DNA from: Oryza sativa Japonica Group
Lineage: Eukaryota > Streptophyta > Magnoliopsida > Poales > Poaceae
Reading direction: 5' to 3'
Length of the DNA stretch: 64,000 nucleotides
NCBI RefSeq assembly: GCF_034140825.1
Contig: NC_089036.1
Coordinates: 746,501 to 810,500 of the forward strand
Under the pieces are notes generated by a model that saw nothing but the letters and a program-made list of their open reading frames with translations, had not been told where the DNA came from and made no database searches. Below, piece after piece: positions 46,139-58,885 of the stretch (positions are counted from its first letter, which is position 1; each line of letters begins with the position of its first letter). The position numbers were made by a program, and so were the translations under genes.

Positions 46139-49107
46139 ATGGAAGAAGCGTGGCCGCCTCTCGCCCCCGCCCCGGAAGCTGCGGCTCCTCCCGGAGGAGG
46201 AGGAGGTGGAGGAGCATGGGGCGCGGCGGCGGTGGCGCAGCGGAAGGAGGTGGCCGAGGAGTCGTCGGCGCATGCGGTGAGCCGGCTGGTGGCGAGCTGC
46301 GCCAACACGAGCGGCGTGGCGGTGGCCGTGGTGGACGCCAACGCCGTCATATCGGGCGGAGCCGCGCTCTCCTCGTCCGCCGCCCGCCTCGTCACGGTGC
46401 CCGAGGTGCTGGAGGAGGTGCGCGACGCGTCCGCGCGCCGCCGCCTCGCGCTCCTCATGGCCCCTGTCGAGACCCTCGACCCTGCCCCTGAATTCGTCAA
46501 GAAAGGTAGGTACTACCTTCAGCAATTCTGACTGAACCTTGTTGAGTATTAGCAATAAAACTATCTACAGATCAGTGAATTTCACATTTTCCTTAAAATA
46601 GATTTTATGGTACGAGTGTACTAAGAACTGGATAACGGTGTAGGTGTAGCCAAGACCATGGTTTAATAAGTTTTGTGGTTAAAACATTGCCTTTGTGTAA
46701 CATGAGCTGGTAGTTTGTTTAATGTTGTTGTCTTAAAACTTAATGTAAGCATGAGGGAAATGGCAAGGCTTGCATGTGCAAAAGCAATTAGATGTCACAA
46801 CAGTATGGTTTTCTATAGAATAGAATTAGCCTTCTAGTCTTCTACTATGGAAATTTTCCTCATCTTTGAATGACGTAATGATGAGAAAGGCTAATTTCTC
46901 AATCTTTGTTTCTGGCAGTTGTCAAATTTGCCCGGGAAACAGGAGACCTCCAGACGCTTTCAGATGTTGATATCAAGATTATTGCTCTAGCTTACATGCT
47001 GGAAGCTGAGATCCATGGGACTAACCATTTGCGGGAGCAGCCACCTCCTCTGCGTGTGGTGAATGTGAGAAACCTGAAAGAGGCTCCACTGCCAGGTTGG
47101 GGCTCTAATGTGCAGAACCTAGCAGAATGGGAAGAATTGGACCAGATGTCTGAAGCAGGTGGGGATCTCAAGTCACGCATACTTCCACTGAAGGATCTTG
47201 AGAACCACGAAATACCGAATAGTGAGACCAACAGTATTTCTGACAAGCAAGGTGATGAAGAGCATCAGCCTGCAAAGAAAGATGTAGGTATTGCTTGGGA
47301 AGATGATGAGAATAATGAAGGTTGGTTGCCTGCTGTTAGTCGCAGTACACACAGAAGATATCTACGAAGGAAGGCGAGACGTGATGCCCTCAAGGAATCT
47401 GAACAAAGTATTGAGACAAGTTCTGCTGCCCCATCAATTGATGACGATAAAATTTTATCTGAAAATGGTTTGAATCCAGTGGATGGCCCTTCCGCTGATA
47501 CTGATGTTATGGAGCACCAAGAAGTGAATGAACCTGAAATTGTTGCAGATCATTCGCAATCTGATAATAAGGACAATGGGGTAGGCAATGTTGGTGATGT
47601 TGAGGAGACCGGCGGTACGGACGCATGCATTGAAGAGTTGGATAATTTGGATATCAAAAGCGACTCTGAGGAAGGTGTCGATTCATCTCTTGCAGATGAT
47701 GGGAGCAGTGAGCAGAGTTGGGCGTTGAGGTCCTTATCTGAATCTACTGTAGCATGCATAACCAGTGACTATGCCATGCAAAATGTCATCCTGCAGATTG
47801 GTCTCCGTCTCTTGGCACCAGGTGGCATGCAAATACGTCAGTTGCACAGGTATGAGCTTTTAGCATCTTCAGAGCTCTTTCACGCACTAGTTCTTGTTCT
47901 ATTTATAGTAGTTTCTTTGTAACGCTAATGCTTTGGGATGCTAATTTGGCAGGTGGGTTCTGAGGTGTCATGCTTGCTATAAGGTGACCCAAGAGATTGG
48001 GAAAATATTTTGCCCAAAATGTGGCAACGGTGGCACCTTACGGAAGGTTTCGGTAACAGTTGGTGAAAATGGGATCACTATGGCCTCACGACGTCCGCGT
48101 GTGACACTTCGAGGCACAAAAGTGAGTGTAGTTTCAAACTTAATGCTGTTTTTCTTCCATGTGGCCTAGATACTTTTATGTTTTGTCACTTGCCTGATTA
48201 TTGTGGCAATATTGGTTTGTTTGCTGCCTTGCTTTACTGTTATCTGAGAAATAGAAAAGCACATTTTAGACTCATGCCAAATGTCCAGATAGTTTATTTC
48301 CATGCTTGTAATATGTATGATGGTCAGAGGTTCAAAAGTGTCGAACATAGTCTTCAGTGTAGTGGTGTAGAAAATCCATGAGCTTTGGCCAGTCCCGTAT
48401 GCATTCCTTACTAATCAAGTCCTTCTAGACTCTCTTTGGTGAATCGCAATACATATCCTGCCATACTATGGCCTTCTACATCAGTTTTCGTATTCATTTC
48501 TTAGTCTGAATGCTTTTGGTTGGATATTTTTCCATGTGCCCACCTGGCCTTTCCAAGTTGATTCCTACTGTGATGACAAAAGATTTTCTTTTTAATTGTA
48601 TGCCTATTTTCTTTCAGTTTTCCCTCCCAATGCCCCAAGGTGGAAGAGATGCCATAACTAAGAATCCCATTTTGCGTGAAGACCAGCTTCCCCAGAAGGT
48701 TCTGCACCCTAAATCGAAGAAGTCAAACAAGCAGGTAACTAGCCCTTGCTATTGTTAGATTTACTGAAAAGCCTCCTTTTATAAGGATGCCTGCTTTTCG
48801 GCACTTAAATTCAACATCTCCAAAACGTTCTTTTACACCAACTATGTGCTCTGCTAAACAGATATTCTCCATTCTGTGGGTGCATATGCTTTTTTTTCCT
48901 GTTTTTGTATCGCAATAGTTAAGCAACTATTTATTTAACCATTAATAATATTCTCTATAGGACGATGATTTCTTGGGTGTCGAGGACATATTTTCGCACA
49001 GCGGTGAAAAGAAAGTACCACTGAAACCTCCAGTGAGGAAGGCCCTTGCAATGTTCAGTGGGAAACGGAATCCGAATGACAACCACTTTTCTCGCAAGAA
49101 GCATTGA
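46139..49107 (+). CDS. NOB1: NOB1, 20S pre-rRNA endonuclease (18S rRNA 3'-end processing)
   Basis: Five exons, 46139-46505, 46919-47849, 47953-48121, 48618-48734 and 48961-49107, giving 576 residues. An N-terminal PIN domain begins at VAVVDANAVI (Asp66) and contains VPEVLEEVRD and LSDVDIKIIALAY with its acidic residues. A long acidic linker (about residues 190-390) with EDDENNEGW follows. The zinc ribbon has CHAC (438-441) and CPKC (453-456), and FSLPMPQGG is the conserved NOB1 segment after it. NOB1 cuts pre-40S 20S rRNA at site D in the cytoplasm to make mature 18S rRNA. The ATG at 46139 has a GCCGCCATGG context and is preceded by a telo-box. It is head to head with the snoRNA host gene. 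Confidence 0.95.
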
Positions 49108-49742
49108 ATTTCTGTTCCCCATTTGTTGCTCTTTTACTATCATGGTTTTGTACTGCATTGTTTGACGAGAGAAGTAGAGTGTATCACCTTGATGGTGATT
49201 GTGGAGAAAAAAGTCATCCTGTAGACTGAACTCTGATGAAGCATGTAAGCTATACAATTTTGCAGAACATCTATGTAAGGCTCAGTTCCATAGTACCATT
49301 TTCATATCAATTACAGCTGGAGTATTTTGAGTGCATGAATTGCGAATACATCCAGAGGTTTAACGTTTTTTCGAACATCAATTATTAGTGACAAGTAATC
49401 ACTCTATTCCTCAAAATTATTCAAATGAGCAACTGGAGAATTCATCAAACTTACTCGATCCAACAATAAAACTTTTTCTTTCAGTTGGGTATTGTGCTAC
49501 TACTACTTGAGAATTACAGGCTCACATTTACACAGACAAATGGTTACACTTTTTTTATTGCAGAAACAACCAAAGAATATGTCCAGCCTAGGGTGTGCTT
49601 AACTTCTACTACATCACATTTTTTCTTACAAAAGAGAAGAATCAAATTAATGAAGCAGTATACCGCAATTTCTTTCGATGCTTTTACGCTCAATGCACAC
49701 AAAACACACGAACTCGATCGATCATATCACACACAATCGTCA
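49108..49742. other. Convergent 3' region between NOB1 and the MYB gene
   Basis: AT-rich 3' flanks of both genes. No repeat or additional gene recognised. Confidence 0.5.
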
Positions 49743-51227
49743 TCAGAAGAGCAGATCGTCACTAGTGGCAGCAAATCCGCCATAGATGTCTCCCATGTTT
49801 AGCAGGTCAAAGTAGCCGCCGCCTCCTGCCATTGGAGCAGCAGCAGCTGAGCTCTGATGCTGCTGCTGCAATGCGCCGTAGCTGCCGCTCATCTGGTCCC
49901 CGAACGCGCCGCCGTGCGACGGCGTCACGTTGCCGGAGCTCGCCGTGGACGCCGGCCAGTGCTGCGCCGAGATGGAGTAGCTCTCCTGCCCCGCCGCCGC
50001 CGCAGACATCGGCATCCAGTCGCCGGTGAAGACGAAGCTCTTGGGCTGCTGATCAAATGGCTCAGCGACAGGTGCAGGAGCAGAGATGCCGCCATGGCTG
50101 CCGCCGCTGCTCAGGTTGGCGTCTTGGTCATGGGAGGTGGTCGTGCTGCCGCTGCTGTTCTTGATCTGATGATGGTGAGGGTGATGATGATGGTGATGCA
50201 ATGATGGTGGCTCGGTGGTGCTCATGGAGGTGACCTCAGCTGCTGCTGCTGCTAGATTGTTAGGGATGGAGCCCTGTGCCTGCATCACCCTCTTCTTGAG
50301 GTAGGAATTCCAGTAGTTCTTCACCTCGTTGTCCGTCCTCCCAGGCAGATGCATCGCAATCTGTGACCACCTGATCATAAATTTCTCAAAACAATCAGCA
50401 TCATGTAGATGAAATGGAACAATTGAAAATGCTCAATTTTGTTATTCTGTGACAGCTTGAGCTTTGTTTTTTTTAACTTAAAAGACGTTGTTTTGTCTGA
50501 ATTTCAAGGTAAAGTTCAGCTACAAGTTAGAACTAGCTTGGTTTTGTATCATCCTGTTCATAGAGATTGTCAGGTGTGAGGATTACTTGTTGCCCAGCTT
50601 GGCCTGAAGATTGATGACAATGTCCTCCTCCTCCTGAGAGAACATTCCACGCTTCAATCCTGGCCGAAGGTAGTTGATCCAACGCAGCCGGCAGCTCTTG
50701 CCATTTCTCTGCAAACCTTTTGGAAATAAAAAGGAGAGAAAAAAGGGTCAGAAATAATAGCAGTGAATGAGACAAAGATTTCATTTTTATTTAAGAACAA
50801 GTGAACAACTGATGAACTTTAGAGAGCTAGACTCTATGTACTGTAATGCTTTTGTTATTATTTTGGAAAAAAAAGGGTGAGAATTCTTCCTTGGCTGGAA
50901 TTTCAACTGGCCTAAGAATTGTGATCAAGCTAAGCTTGAACTAACCCAAAGCTAAGTACTCTCTGTAACTGCTAATTACCAATTAGAGAGGGGACTAGAC
51001 TAGGCTAGAATTCACAATTGTGAAGAGGGATGCATTGGTGAATGCAGCAATGTGCATTCACAGTAGAGACAGAGAGAAGCAAAAAGCTCACCAGCCTTTG
51101 CAGGGACAGCACTCCAGCAGCCAAGGCCATGCTTGACAATGTAGTCCCTCAGCCTCTGGTCCTCCTCAGGAGACCACAGCCCCTTCCTGTAGTTCATCTT
51201 CGGCTTGTCGCAGGACCGGCACCCCAT
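49743..51227 (-). CDS. R2R3-MYB transcription factor, LAF1/MYB18-like
   Basis: Three exons, 51227-51092, 50716-50587 and 50370-49743, giving 297 residues. R2 has the tryptophans W18, W38 and W58; R3 has F71 (replacing the first Trp, normal in plants), W90 and W109. The leader [20 protein letters not shown] and the segments [10 protein letters not shown] and [19 protein letters not shown] resemble the Arabidopsis LAF1/MYB18-MYB19-MYB45 group. Downstream of the domain are a histidine run (about residues 146-157), serine/threonine-rich and glutamine-rich stretches, and an acidic end ([12 protein letters not shown]) that may activate transcription. Nuclear DNA-binding regulator; target genes unknown. 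The two introns at fixed R2R3 positions are typical. The ATG at 51227 matches the family's start. Confidence 0.93.
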
Positions 51228-54168
51228 TGCTCTCTTCTTTCCTTCTCTGAATATCTCCTCCTGTTCTTCCTCCTGCAACCTGTATGTTGGTCTTGTCTCA
51301 ATATGAGCTGTTGCAGTAGCAGAGTTGTGCCAGTCCTTTCAGCACCATGTGACCCCTTGTCATTTAAAGGGGGTTCTCACATTTTGGTGTTAATTAGTTT
51401 AATTGGTGGGAATGAGTAGGTAATACATGCACATGCATGAGGATCATCAAGAGGGAGGCGTTGGTCAGAGGATATCACATTGTCACCTCTTTCTCTTCAT
51501 TACACAAAAAAAGATTCTGATAGTTATTCTTTCAGTTTTGGCCTTGTTCTAATGATGTGGATGCTTGCTGGCACTAATGACCACATTTTATTTTTGTTTT
51601 TAAGTCGGTGACTATATTGTTATTGTAATTGGCAGCTGATAGTATATATGTTAATTACCTACTTACTTAGACCATCGGTTTAGTACCAAAATTGTTAGTT
51701 ATCAGAGTTTTACTGACAAAGTAATTCGTTTCAGAGGCAGTATTTTCAGATGACCCTGTAAAACTATTAGGGCCATGCATTAGTAGTAGAGTGATAATGG
51801 CCATCCAATTTGTTTACTATAAAACATGATTATCCAGTAATCAGCGTGATAAAGGTCAGACTGTCTCCACCAATGATGAGTAGAGCATTGACATGAGCTG
51901 TTATTGCGATGAAACAAACAGGCTCTTGGATTAGCAATGACAAGACATGATTTAATCACCCTCTCTTAATGCCAATTGCCAATCATTGAAAGCATCTGCC
52001 TAGACAAAACACCAAGGAGGATGAAGAATTGCCCAAGGACACAAGAAAAGACAGGCTAGTTAGCATCCATCCAGAAGGATTTGCATCTGCAAGGATCAAC
52101 AAGATGAACTGCACCATGGACAAGGGCCATACATAAACAAGGACCCCAGAAGCACAAATTAACAATGATGTTGAGCTTGAATGCCAAACCACAATGCTCC
52201 TTTCTTATGAAATTTTAAGAACAACATAGCTGGCAGAAGAAATTCAGAGTGAAAGAATCACAATCATTTTACACGGCTTCATGTGCTCATCATATACAAT
52301 ACAGAAATCGGTGTTGTTTTTCCTCTTGGTGATACATAGTGGCATTGTCCTAATTCAGCGACACTTGGCTAGTTGTCTGTCTTAGTTTTCATAGTGAAAT
52401 GATGATGATAGATTGCAAGAGAAGTACGGTACTAGTTTGTGCAGTTTGACAGCTAACATCATCTGTTCATCAAGATTTTTGTCCTTTCCTCGAACTAGTT
52501 GTTCTTAGAATCCCAGTATAGGTACACCAGTTCTCTTTACTTCTTCTCGAGTTCCTCGCGTAGGAAAAACAAAGACTTCTCCGAAAGTGTCAAATAAACG
52601 AAAGCCAAGTTTGCGTCATGATGATCTAAAATTACATCAAAATCTCTGCATTTTGGATGCCATGTGTTTGTCTTTTACTGCTGGTGCTGACATGATTTAA
52701 TTTCAGAAAAAGATGAAGTGTTAAGTTCAGCTAGATGTTGACTCGTTGTTCTTCAGGGTAGTAGCTCTATGTGAATGGGTTCAGTGCTTCAGTTTGCAGA
52801 AAGCTGAAAAGCATCAAAATCTACAGCCTACTAAGTATACTAATACTTGTAGAACTCCACAAGTATGCTGAGCTTAAGCTACATTATAAAATTTTAACGA
52901 TTTTACATCCTCTGAAATCAGTATACAACATGCTCGCGAGACACGAGAACCGAAAACAAACAAAGCATGATCCAACGCATAGATGTTATTTACCCGAAGA
53001 AAGAACAAAGAACTAAAATTTAATAATAATTAGCTCTAAGAGTCCTATCATGACTAGTGATATCTCTGTCCTCTTTTAATACACAACAATATAATGTCCT
53101 ACAAAAAGGGACGGTTCCATGTGAGCTTCAGAGGCGTCTTAATCTCCTCTTCTCTTCCTCAGCATCAAAAAATGAGATTTGCTGATGAGAAAAAAATCAG
53201 AGCTCTCTTCTCTCAACATTAGCCGACAATGATAAACTAATACAAGTATACAACACTATGATTTTATTAACAAAATTAAGTATACGGCCCTGTGCCAAAT
53301 TATATTTGTCTGCAAATTGACTTGTGCATAAGTGCATGTGGACAAACACCTAATCCCCGAACAAATTCAGGCATCTTGCCCTATACATTATGTCCCAGTG
53401 GTTAAACTAATAGCACTGTTCTGAAGAGAAGAAGGATAAAGGAATCTTTTGTCAGTTCCACACACACATAAAATCCTAGTCCTAGTTAAGAACTGCATCC
53501 TGACTTGCGAGGCTTGTTGCTTCTTGTCACATCTAGAATGTAATGTAAATGTGTAGTACTACTGATTTAGTTAATGATTAAAGAATTATTGGGAAAATGA
53601 TGGTGATTTGCAAAATATGCTTCTAAAATTAAAAAAATGAAGCAGGAACATGCAAGAGGGCTTCTTTGTACTTGCAATGATGGGATGCAAGTCAATGCTC
53701 TCTTCAGAATTAATCCACAGAGACAGGCAAGATGGCCCAATTGTATACACAAGTACAGCTCATCCGGGTACTCACTGAATAATGAAGACTAGCACTGCAA
53801 ATTGTCAGTATATCTTGCCAGAATTAAGTATAATGGATGGCTGCAAAAATTATGTCATCTTGATAAGCACGTACACGAATAATTATTAGGCATCCTTGAG
53901 GATTTTGAGAGGAATGCTGAAGATGGTGATTAAGTGGATGGATGCTGTTTAACTTGCTTGTTAATCAGCATGCAGCAGCAACGATTTGCTTCTGAAAGTA
54001 CCATGTTTATGCATACTTGGTAGCAAAGAAAAGCTTATCCGATTATTTTAAGTACATTATCATGGATTGATGATAATGTTCATGCAAGGAGATTAGGAGA
54101 AGCTAGTGACCAAAGTGGAGGCAAAGAGGGGATCCATGAGGAATTGAGTAGGCTGAGTACTTCAGGCA

Positions 54169-54385
54169 ATGAAAGATATACAGATTTATTTCATTTGACA
54201 GCCTTTTGAGTCTAAAGTTTGAAAGAAGATATACAAATTTATTTCATTTGACAGCCTTTTGAGTCTAAGTGAGAATGAAAATTTATTTTCTATAAATCTA
54301 GTTCGTTGGACAGCTTTGGAGTCTATGTGTGCAGGAAAGAAGATAGGCGAAACCAGTTCATTGGACAAACTTTTCAGACATAAGT
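54169..54385. repeat. Degenerate tandem repeat, about 60-bp unit
   Basis: Up to four units containing TTCATTTGACAGCCTTTTGA. The first two are almost identical and begin with GATATACA; the following two (TTCGTTGGACAGCTTTGGAG and TTCATTGGACAAACTTTTCA) are diverged. Confidence 0.7.
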
Positions 54386-54552
54386 GATAGCAAGATCAAT
54401 ATAATAGATATATCTATCTAGTTAAAGACAGCTTTAATGCAAATTAAACTTACTTTCAAATAAAAAATGCAAACTGAACTTTATAAATCTACTTACAAAA
54501 TTGTGCAGTTTCTTATTTAAAAGGAATAGTTATTCAGTAATCGCACCTTGAC

Positions 54553-54690
54553 TGGGCCAAATGAAGCCCAGTTTATGTGGGCCGATACCAAAAATGGGCC
54601 TTACCTGTTAGGCCCAACTCCTTTGGGCTAACACTAGGCCGAATGACTCCGTTGCAGTATGGGCCGACACTGTAACATTGATTAGGCCCA
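54553..54690. promoter_or_regulatory. Cluster of eight site II (TGGGCY) motifs without a gene
   Basis: TGGGCC/TGGGCT or their reverse complements at 54553, 54565, 54578, 54595, 54611, 54624, 54660 and 54685, i.e. eight in 138 bp. Such clusters mark promoters of growth-related genes. The nearest gene downstream is the 3' end of the RUP-like gene, which is read the other way, so the cluster has no evident client. Confidence 0.5.
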
Positions 54691-55211
54691 CAGCATCTAA
54701 AACTTTTACGAAAGAAAATGAGGGCAAAAAAGCGTGGTATCGCGCAAAATCGAACTGAAGAAACATACACAAATGGCGCTCATAAAGTGAAAAAAAACAT
54801 GTAAGTATACTCAATGGTATAATGCATGCTGTTGGATCAATGGTAAATGGAAATTTATTGAAGCATTATTATTCTTGTTTAAAGAATAAATCAGCGTGTA
54901 CACTGTCAGGAACACATCGATCACATTCACCGATCGAATCAAACAAAAAAAAAGGAAAGGAAAAGAATCTTAATCCATCAGTCATCCTCTTCTCCTCCTC
55001 TCTGACAACTTGAGCATTACATCCATATCTTTCTCCCTTTTTTTAGTATAGAAAGGAAAAGAAGAAAATGGAAGGAAAAATGTGGTGATTAAACAGAAAC
55101 ACAAACACAAAGAAGAGATTAATTAAGAATGGCGGCGTCACGGTCGAGCACGGTGGCGATGATTAATTAATGGAGGATGATGATGATGTGTTTGCAATGC
55201 GTTGCTCACTG

Positions 55212-56426
55212 TCATGCAGCCACGTCGTCGTCGTCGTCGCCCCCGACGCCGGCGACGTCGGGGGTGAGACGGCGGTGGGTGGTGAAGAGCTTGAGCACGC
55301 CGTCGGAGCCGCCGGCGACGAGCTGGCCGTCGCTGTCGTCGCCGGCGAGCTGGCGCCATGCGACCGCGCTGACGAAGGCGTCGGCGTGGGAGAATGGGTG
55401 GACCCAGATGGGCTTGGACCAGCGGAGGTCGTAGACGAAGACGTGGCCGGACTCGGAGCCGCTGGCGATCAGCCCCGCGCCACGCCACACCCCCATCCCC
55501 ACGAAGCTTCGCCCGCTGACGTGGCCGCTGTACGACCGCACCTCCCTCGCCGCCGTCTCCGCCGCCGCCGGCGCCGGCAGCGCCCACAGACGGTGGGTGC
55601 CGTCCGCCGCCGACGTCACCACCCGCCGCGCCGTCGCCGCCCACCGGACGTACGTCACGGCGCGGCCGTGGCCGTCCATGGACGCCACCGCGCCGCGCCC
55701 CAGCGCGCGCACGTCGTGCACCGCGGCGCGGCGGTCGGCGGAGCCCACCGCCAGCTGCGGCCCGCCGGCGGGGTCGAACTCCACGCACAGCACGGCGCCG
55801 CCGGCGCGCGCCGTCGCCCACGACCCCGCCGCGCCAGCCGGGGCGCGCGGGTCCCACACGTGGGCTGTCCGGTCGTCCGACCCGGACGCCACCATCGTCG
55901 CCGCGCCGCCGCCGCGGGCGTAGTCGAGCGCCCACACCCGCCGCCCCTCGTGCTCGTCGCGCTCCCAGACCGGCACGCCGCGCTCCACGTCGTACTCCGT
56001 CACGACGCCGTCGTAGTCGCCGCACCCCACGTGCGACGCCGCCACCGCCTCGCCGCCGCCAGGGCGCCACCGCACGCTGCTCAGCTTGGCCGGGACGCAG
56101 ATGCAGGCGGCGGGGCTAGACGGCTCGGCGACCCTGTAAATCCGGATCTTCCGGGCGATGCCGCCGGTGGCGAGGTGGCGGCCGGTGGGGTCGAAGTCGA
56201 GGCTGCCGATGGAGTCGGACGCGCCCGCGAGCGCCGGCGACGGCACGGTGGCCGCCAGGCGAAACTCCCATTCGCACCTCGGCGGCGACAGCTTGTCCTC
56301 GTCGTCGGGAATAATGCCGGCGGCGGCGTGTTCTTGCTGCAGCGCCGCCTCGTCCCGGTGATCCTGATCGTGCAGCTGCTGCTCCCCGGCGGCGGTGGAC
56401 GTGGCCGGCGAGGAGGGGTTGCTCAT
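55212..56426 (-). CDS. WD40 protein, RUP1/RUP2-like (repressor of UV-B photomorphogenesis)
   Basis: Single exon, 404 residues, very GC-rich. Beginning at about residue 50, CEWEFRLAATVPS, ASDSIGSLDFDPTGRHLATG, IARKIRIYRV, PAKLSSVRWRP, GDYDGVVTEYDVERGVPVW and RDEHEGRRVWALDY are diagnostic of RUP1/RUP2. About seven WD40 blades form a propeller; WDPR at 191-194 is a WDxR (DDB1-binding) motif. In Arabidopsis, RUP1 and RUP2 return UVR8 to its inactive dimer and act with CUL4-DDB1, giving negative feedback on UV-B signalling. The same role is inferred here. The N-terminal 45 residues are glutamine- and alanine-rich and the tail is a short acidic run (GGDDDDDVAA). A CT-rich leader (GA tract 56622-56646 on the plus strand) precedes the ATG at 56426, and a TACGTG is at 56788-56793. 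Confidence 0.93.
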   Translation of the reverse strand: MSNPSSPATSTAAGEQQLHDQDHRDEAALQQEHAAAGIIPDDEDKLSPPRCEWEFRLAATVPSPALAGASDSIGSLDFDPTGRHLATGGIARKIRIYRVAEPSSPAACICVPAKLSSVRWRPGGGEAVAASHVGCGDYDGVVTEYDVERGVPVWERDEHEGRRVWALDYARGGGAATMVASGSDDRTAHVWDPRAPAGAAGSWATARAGGAVLCVEFDPAGGPQLAVGSADRRAAVHDVRALGRGAVASMDGHGRAVTYVRWAATARRVVTSAADGTHRLWALPAPAAAETAAREVRSYSGHVSGRSFVGMGVWRGAGLIASGSESGHVFVYDLRWSKPIWVHPFSHADAFVSAVAWRQLAGDDSDGQLVAGGSDGVLKLFTTHRRLTPDVAGVGGDDDDDVAA

Positions 56427-57218
56427 GGAACGCTAGCTTGCTCGCCTCCTCATAGGGCTAAGCTAGCTACCAAGCTAAGCTTAGCTCAAGCTCAAGCTCA
56501 CAACCCTATTCTTTTCTTGATTCGAGATCGATTTTTTTTTGGTTTGTTTTTGTTGAATTTGATTTGGTGGTTCTTGTTTGTCCTGGGGCAAGAACTAGAG
56601 AGAGAGAAAGAAAAAGATTGTAGAGAGAGAGAGAGAGAGAGAGAGAATGGTTTGGTTGAGGTGGATTATTAATGGAGAGCCACAGGAGAGGAGAGGAGCC
56701 AATGAGAGGAAAGGTTTAGGTTGCAGTGCAGGGTTTGTGTGGCTGAGTGAGGCTCATGTCGTGGCTGCATTTGCAATTGCAGATTAGTACGTGCTCCTGG
56801 TAAGTGGCATGGTGACCAATCACAATTCAAATTCAATGCGAATCCAATTCAAGCTGGCTAATGGCTATGGCTTGCTGAGCTGAGCTGGTAGGGGTTAGTT
56901 AATTAGTTTGGTTAGGTTTGGCCACATATACACAGGCAGATAATGGTCCAAGATCGAGGCAGTTACTTGTACTGTACTGTGTCCTGGTTGGAATATTTCT
57001 CACCATTTATTTTGGTTAGCAGTACATCTCAACTAGTACTACTCTCCTGCCTCTTCTTTTCCTTTATTTGGAAAAAAGTCAATCCTCCTTACATGTAATC
57101 AACTAATTTAATCATGCATGAGGCCGGGTTAATTCTCATCATGTCAACTATTATTGGTACATGCATGCAAAGTATAATTCATTCGATCAGTACAAAACTA
57201 CAAACTGAAAATAAATTA
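56427..57218 (-). promoter_or_regulatory. Upstream region of the RUP-like gene
   Basis: Contains a GA dinucleotide tract (56622-56646) in the likely leader and one ACGT-core TACGTG (56788-56793) of the type bound by bZIP factors such as HY5. A single motif is weak evidence. Repeated AAGCT words at 56470-56500. No gene. Confidence 0.4.
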
Positions 57219-57370
57219 CTCCATCCGTTTCACAATGCAAGTCATTCTAGCATTTCTCACATTCATATTAATATTAATGAATCTAGACATATATATATCT
57301 ATCTAGATTCATTGACACCAATATGAATATAGAAAATACTAAAATAACTTACATTGTAAAACGGAGGAAG
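57219..57370. mobile_element. Stowaway-type MITE
   Basis: Starts CTCCATCCGTTTCACAATGC after TA and ends AAACGGAGGAAG before TA. The arms AAGTCATTCTAGCATTTCTC and its complement are imperfect in the second half. Same subfamily as 38741-38841, 60784-60876 and 62860-63010. Confidence 0.8.
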
Positions 57371-57694
57371 TACTTACAATGTCATACCCACGAGTCTCCT
57401 AACACACACCTGAAAAGACAGATAGACGAATTCTCGGTCTCACTAAATTTGTACTCCTAAAGCTCACTTGCGCGTGTGTAAATTCCTATTGAAACTAAAG
57501 CTCACTCGCGCGTGTGTAATATATATATGATTTGTTTATTATTGACGTGCATTGCACATTACTTGTTCAAGAAATTAATATTTTTTTTCAGACCAAACAA
57601 AATTTAATTTATACGCAGTCAAATGTTGGATAAGAGAAAGCTAGCTGCCTGCAAATTAATTAATTAATTTAAATTTTAAAAATAGATTAATATG

Positions 57695-58267
57695 TGTCGA
57701 CGAGGGATGCCCGTAGACCGGATATAGAGGGTATTGGGGTACGCTGGTACGAGGATCTACGTAGTACGACATCAAGCAAACAGAAAACAGAGATTATACT
57801 GGTTCAGGCCCCTCGGAAGGTAATAACCCTAATCCAGTTGATATGAGATTATATGATTGAAATCACATATTACAAAGGGTATAATAGAACTCGATGATAC
57901 CGTCGAGACCGTAGTCGAGTTGGTTCGACTAGATCACCTGGCGACTTGGCTCCTGTAGGCTCCGGCTTCGTAGGCTGTGGTGGATGTGTTGGCGGTAAGA
58001 TTTGATGCCTTAGGTCCTCCCGGGGGGTTCCTTTTATACCGTGGTCAGTTGGTCTTTAAGTAGAACTCGGAGACATCAGACCCCACACGATACAGTAACG
58101 ACCCGGTTCTGTCCGAGTAGGACTCCTTCCATCCGTGGACTCCATTTCTATTACACGATGAATTTCCTTAACGTGTACAGGAAACATCCGTATACACGCA
58201 GGTATACCATATCAGTATACGTCGTATATCCAAGGGTAGAGGGTATACCTTATCCGTAATTCTGACA
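57695..58267 (-). mobile_element. Solo LTR with 5-bp target-site duplication
   Basis: A 573-bp segment with TGTC...GACA ends, flanked on both sides by ATATG (57690-57694 and 58268-58272). Read on the minus strand it starts TGTCAGAATTACGGATAAGG and carries TATAAAAGG near 58030, giving the orientation. No internal coding region is attached, so it is a fossil left by recombination between two LTRs. The intact duplication suggests it is not very old. Gypsy or copia origin is not settled from the LTR alone. Confidence 0.85.
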
Positions 58268-58885
58268 ATATGATTTTTAAAGAATCTTTTATATAACGAT
58301 TTCTCTTTTTTTTTGCAAAAACTACATAGTTTAGCAATTTGGGAAACATACAAGCGGGAAACGGGTTCTTTTGTTTCTTTTGTGGTTGTAACAAACGCAA
58401 CCTAGTATGTACTCGAAATTGTCAAAGTTTTTGTTTGTTTAGTACTAATTAAAAGAGGAGAAATTAGGCTTTGGGGGACAAATGAAATAAAATAAAAGAT
58501 CGATCCCCATTGGAATTATTATATGTATAGTTTGTATATATAGGATCGAGAAAACAGTGGAGATATGAGATGGACGTCCTTACTAGCTGGAGTAGCTCTT
58601 TTGTTGTATAGATAGATAGATGAGATTGGTGGTCACACCGTTGACAGGTACGCAGGCAGTGAACGCGTGTGGACCAGATCGTTTCCAGTTCGTACGTACT
58701 AGCTTTATTAGTTGGCGTAATTACTGTGTCCTAGTTAGCTACCACTTGCAATATAAATTATTGTTTTGGAGCATATATATGCAATTAACTGGCATCATAT
58801 TTAGATTAGTAGTATATATGAATGCATGTGTGTGATACCGCAACCTTTTTTCAGGAAAATGTGTAGTTTTCATATTTAGATTAGT

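Larger units (their letters stand above)
51228..55211. other. Intergenic region between the MYB and RUP-like genes
   Basis: Starts with the MYB leader and promoter (minus strand). From about 51450 to 54160 it is AT-rich and I recognise no gene or repeat. A degenerate tandem repeat (54169-54385) and an unattached site II cluster (54553-54690) follow, then the RUP-like 3' flank from about 55000. Confidence 0.5.

Noticed and set aside
55170-56672. A 500-codon plus-strand frame over the RUP-like gene
   Set aside because: Antisense shadow rich in arginine, histidine and alanine; the minus-strand WD40 frame is clearly the gene.
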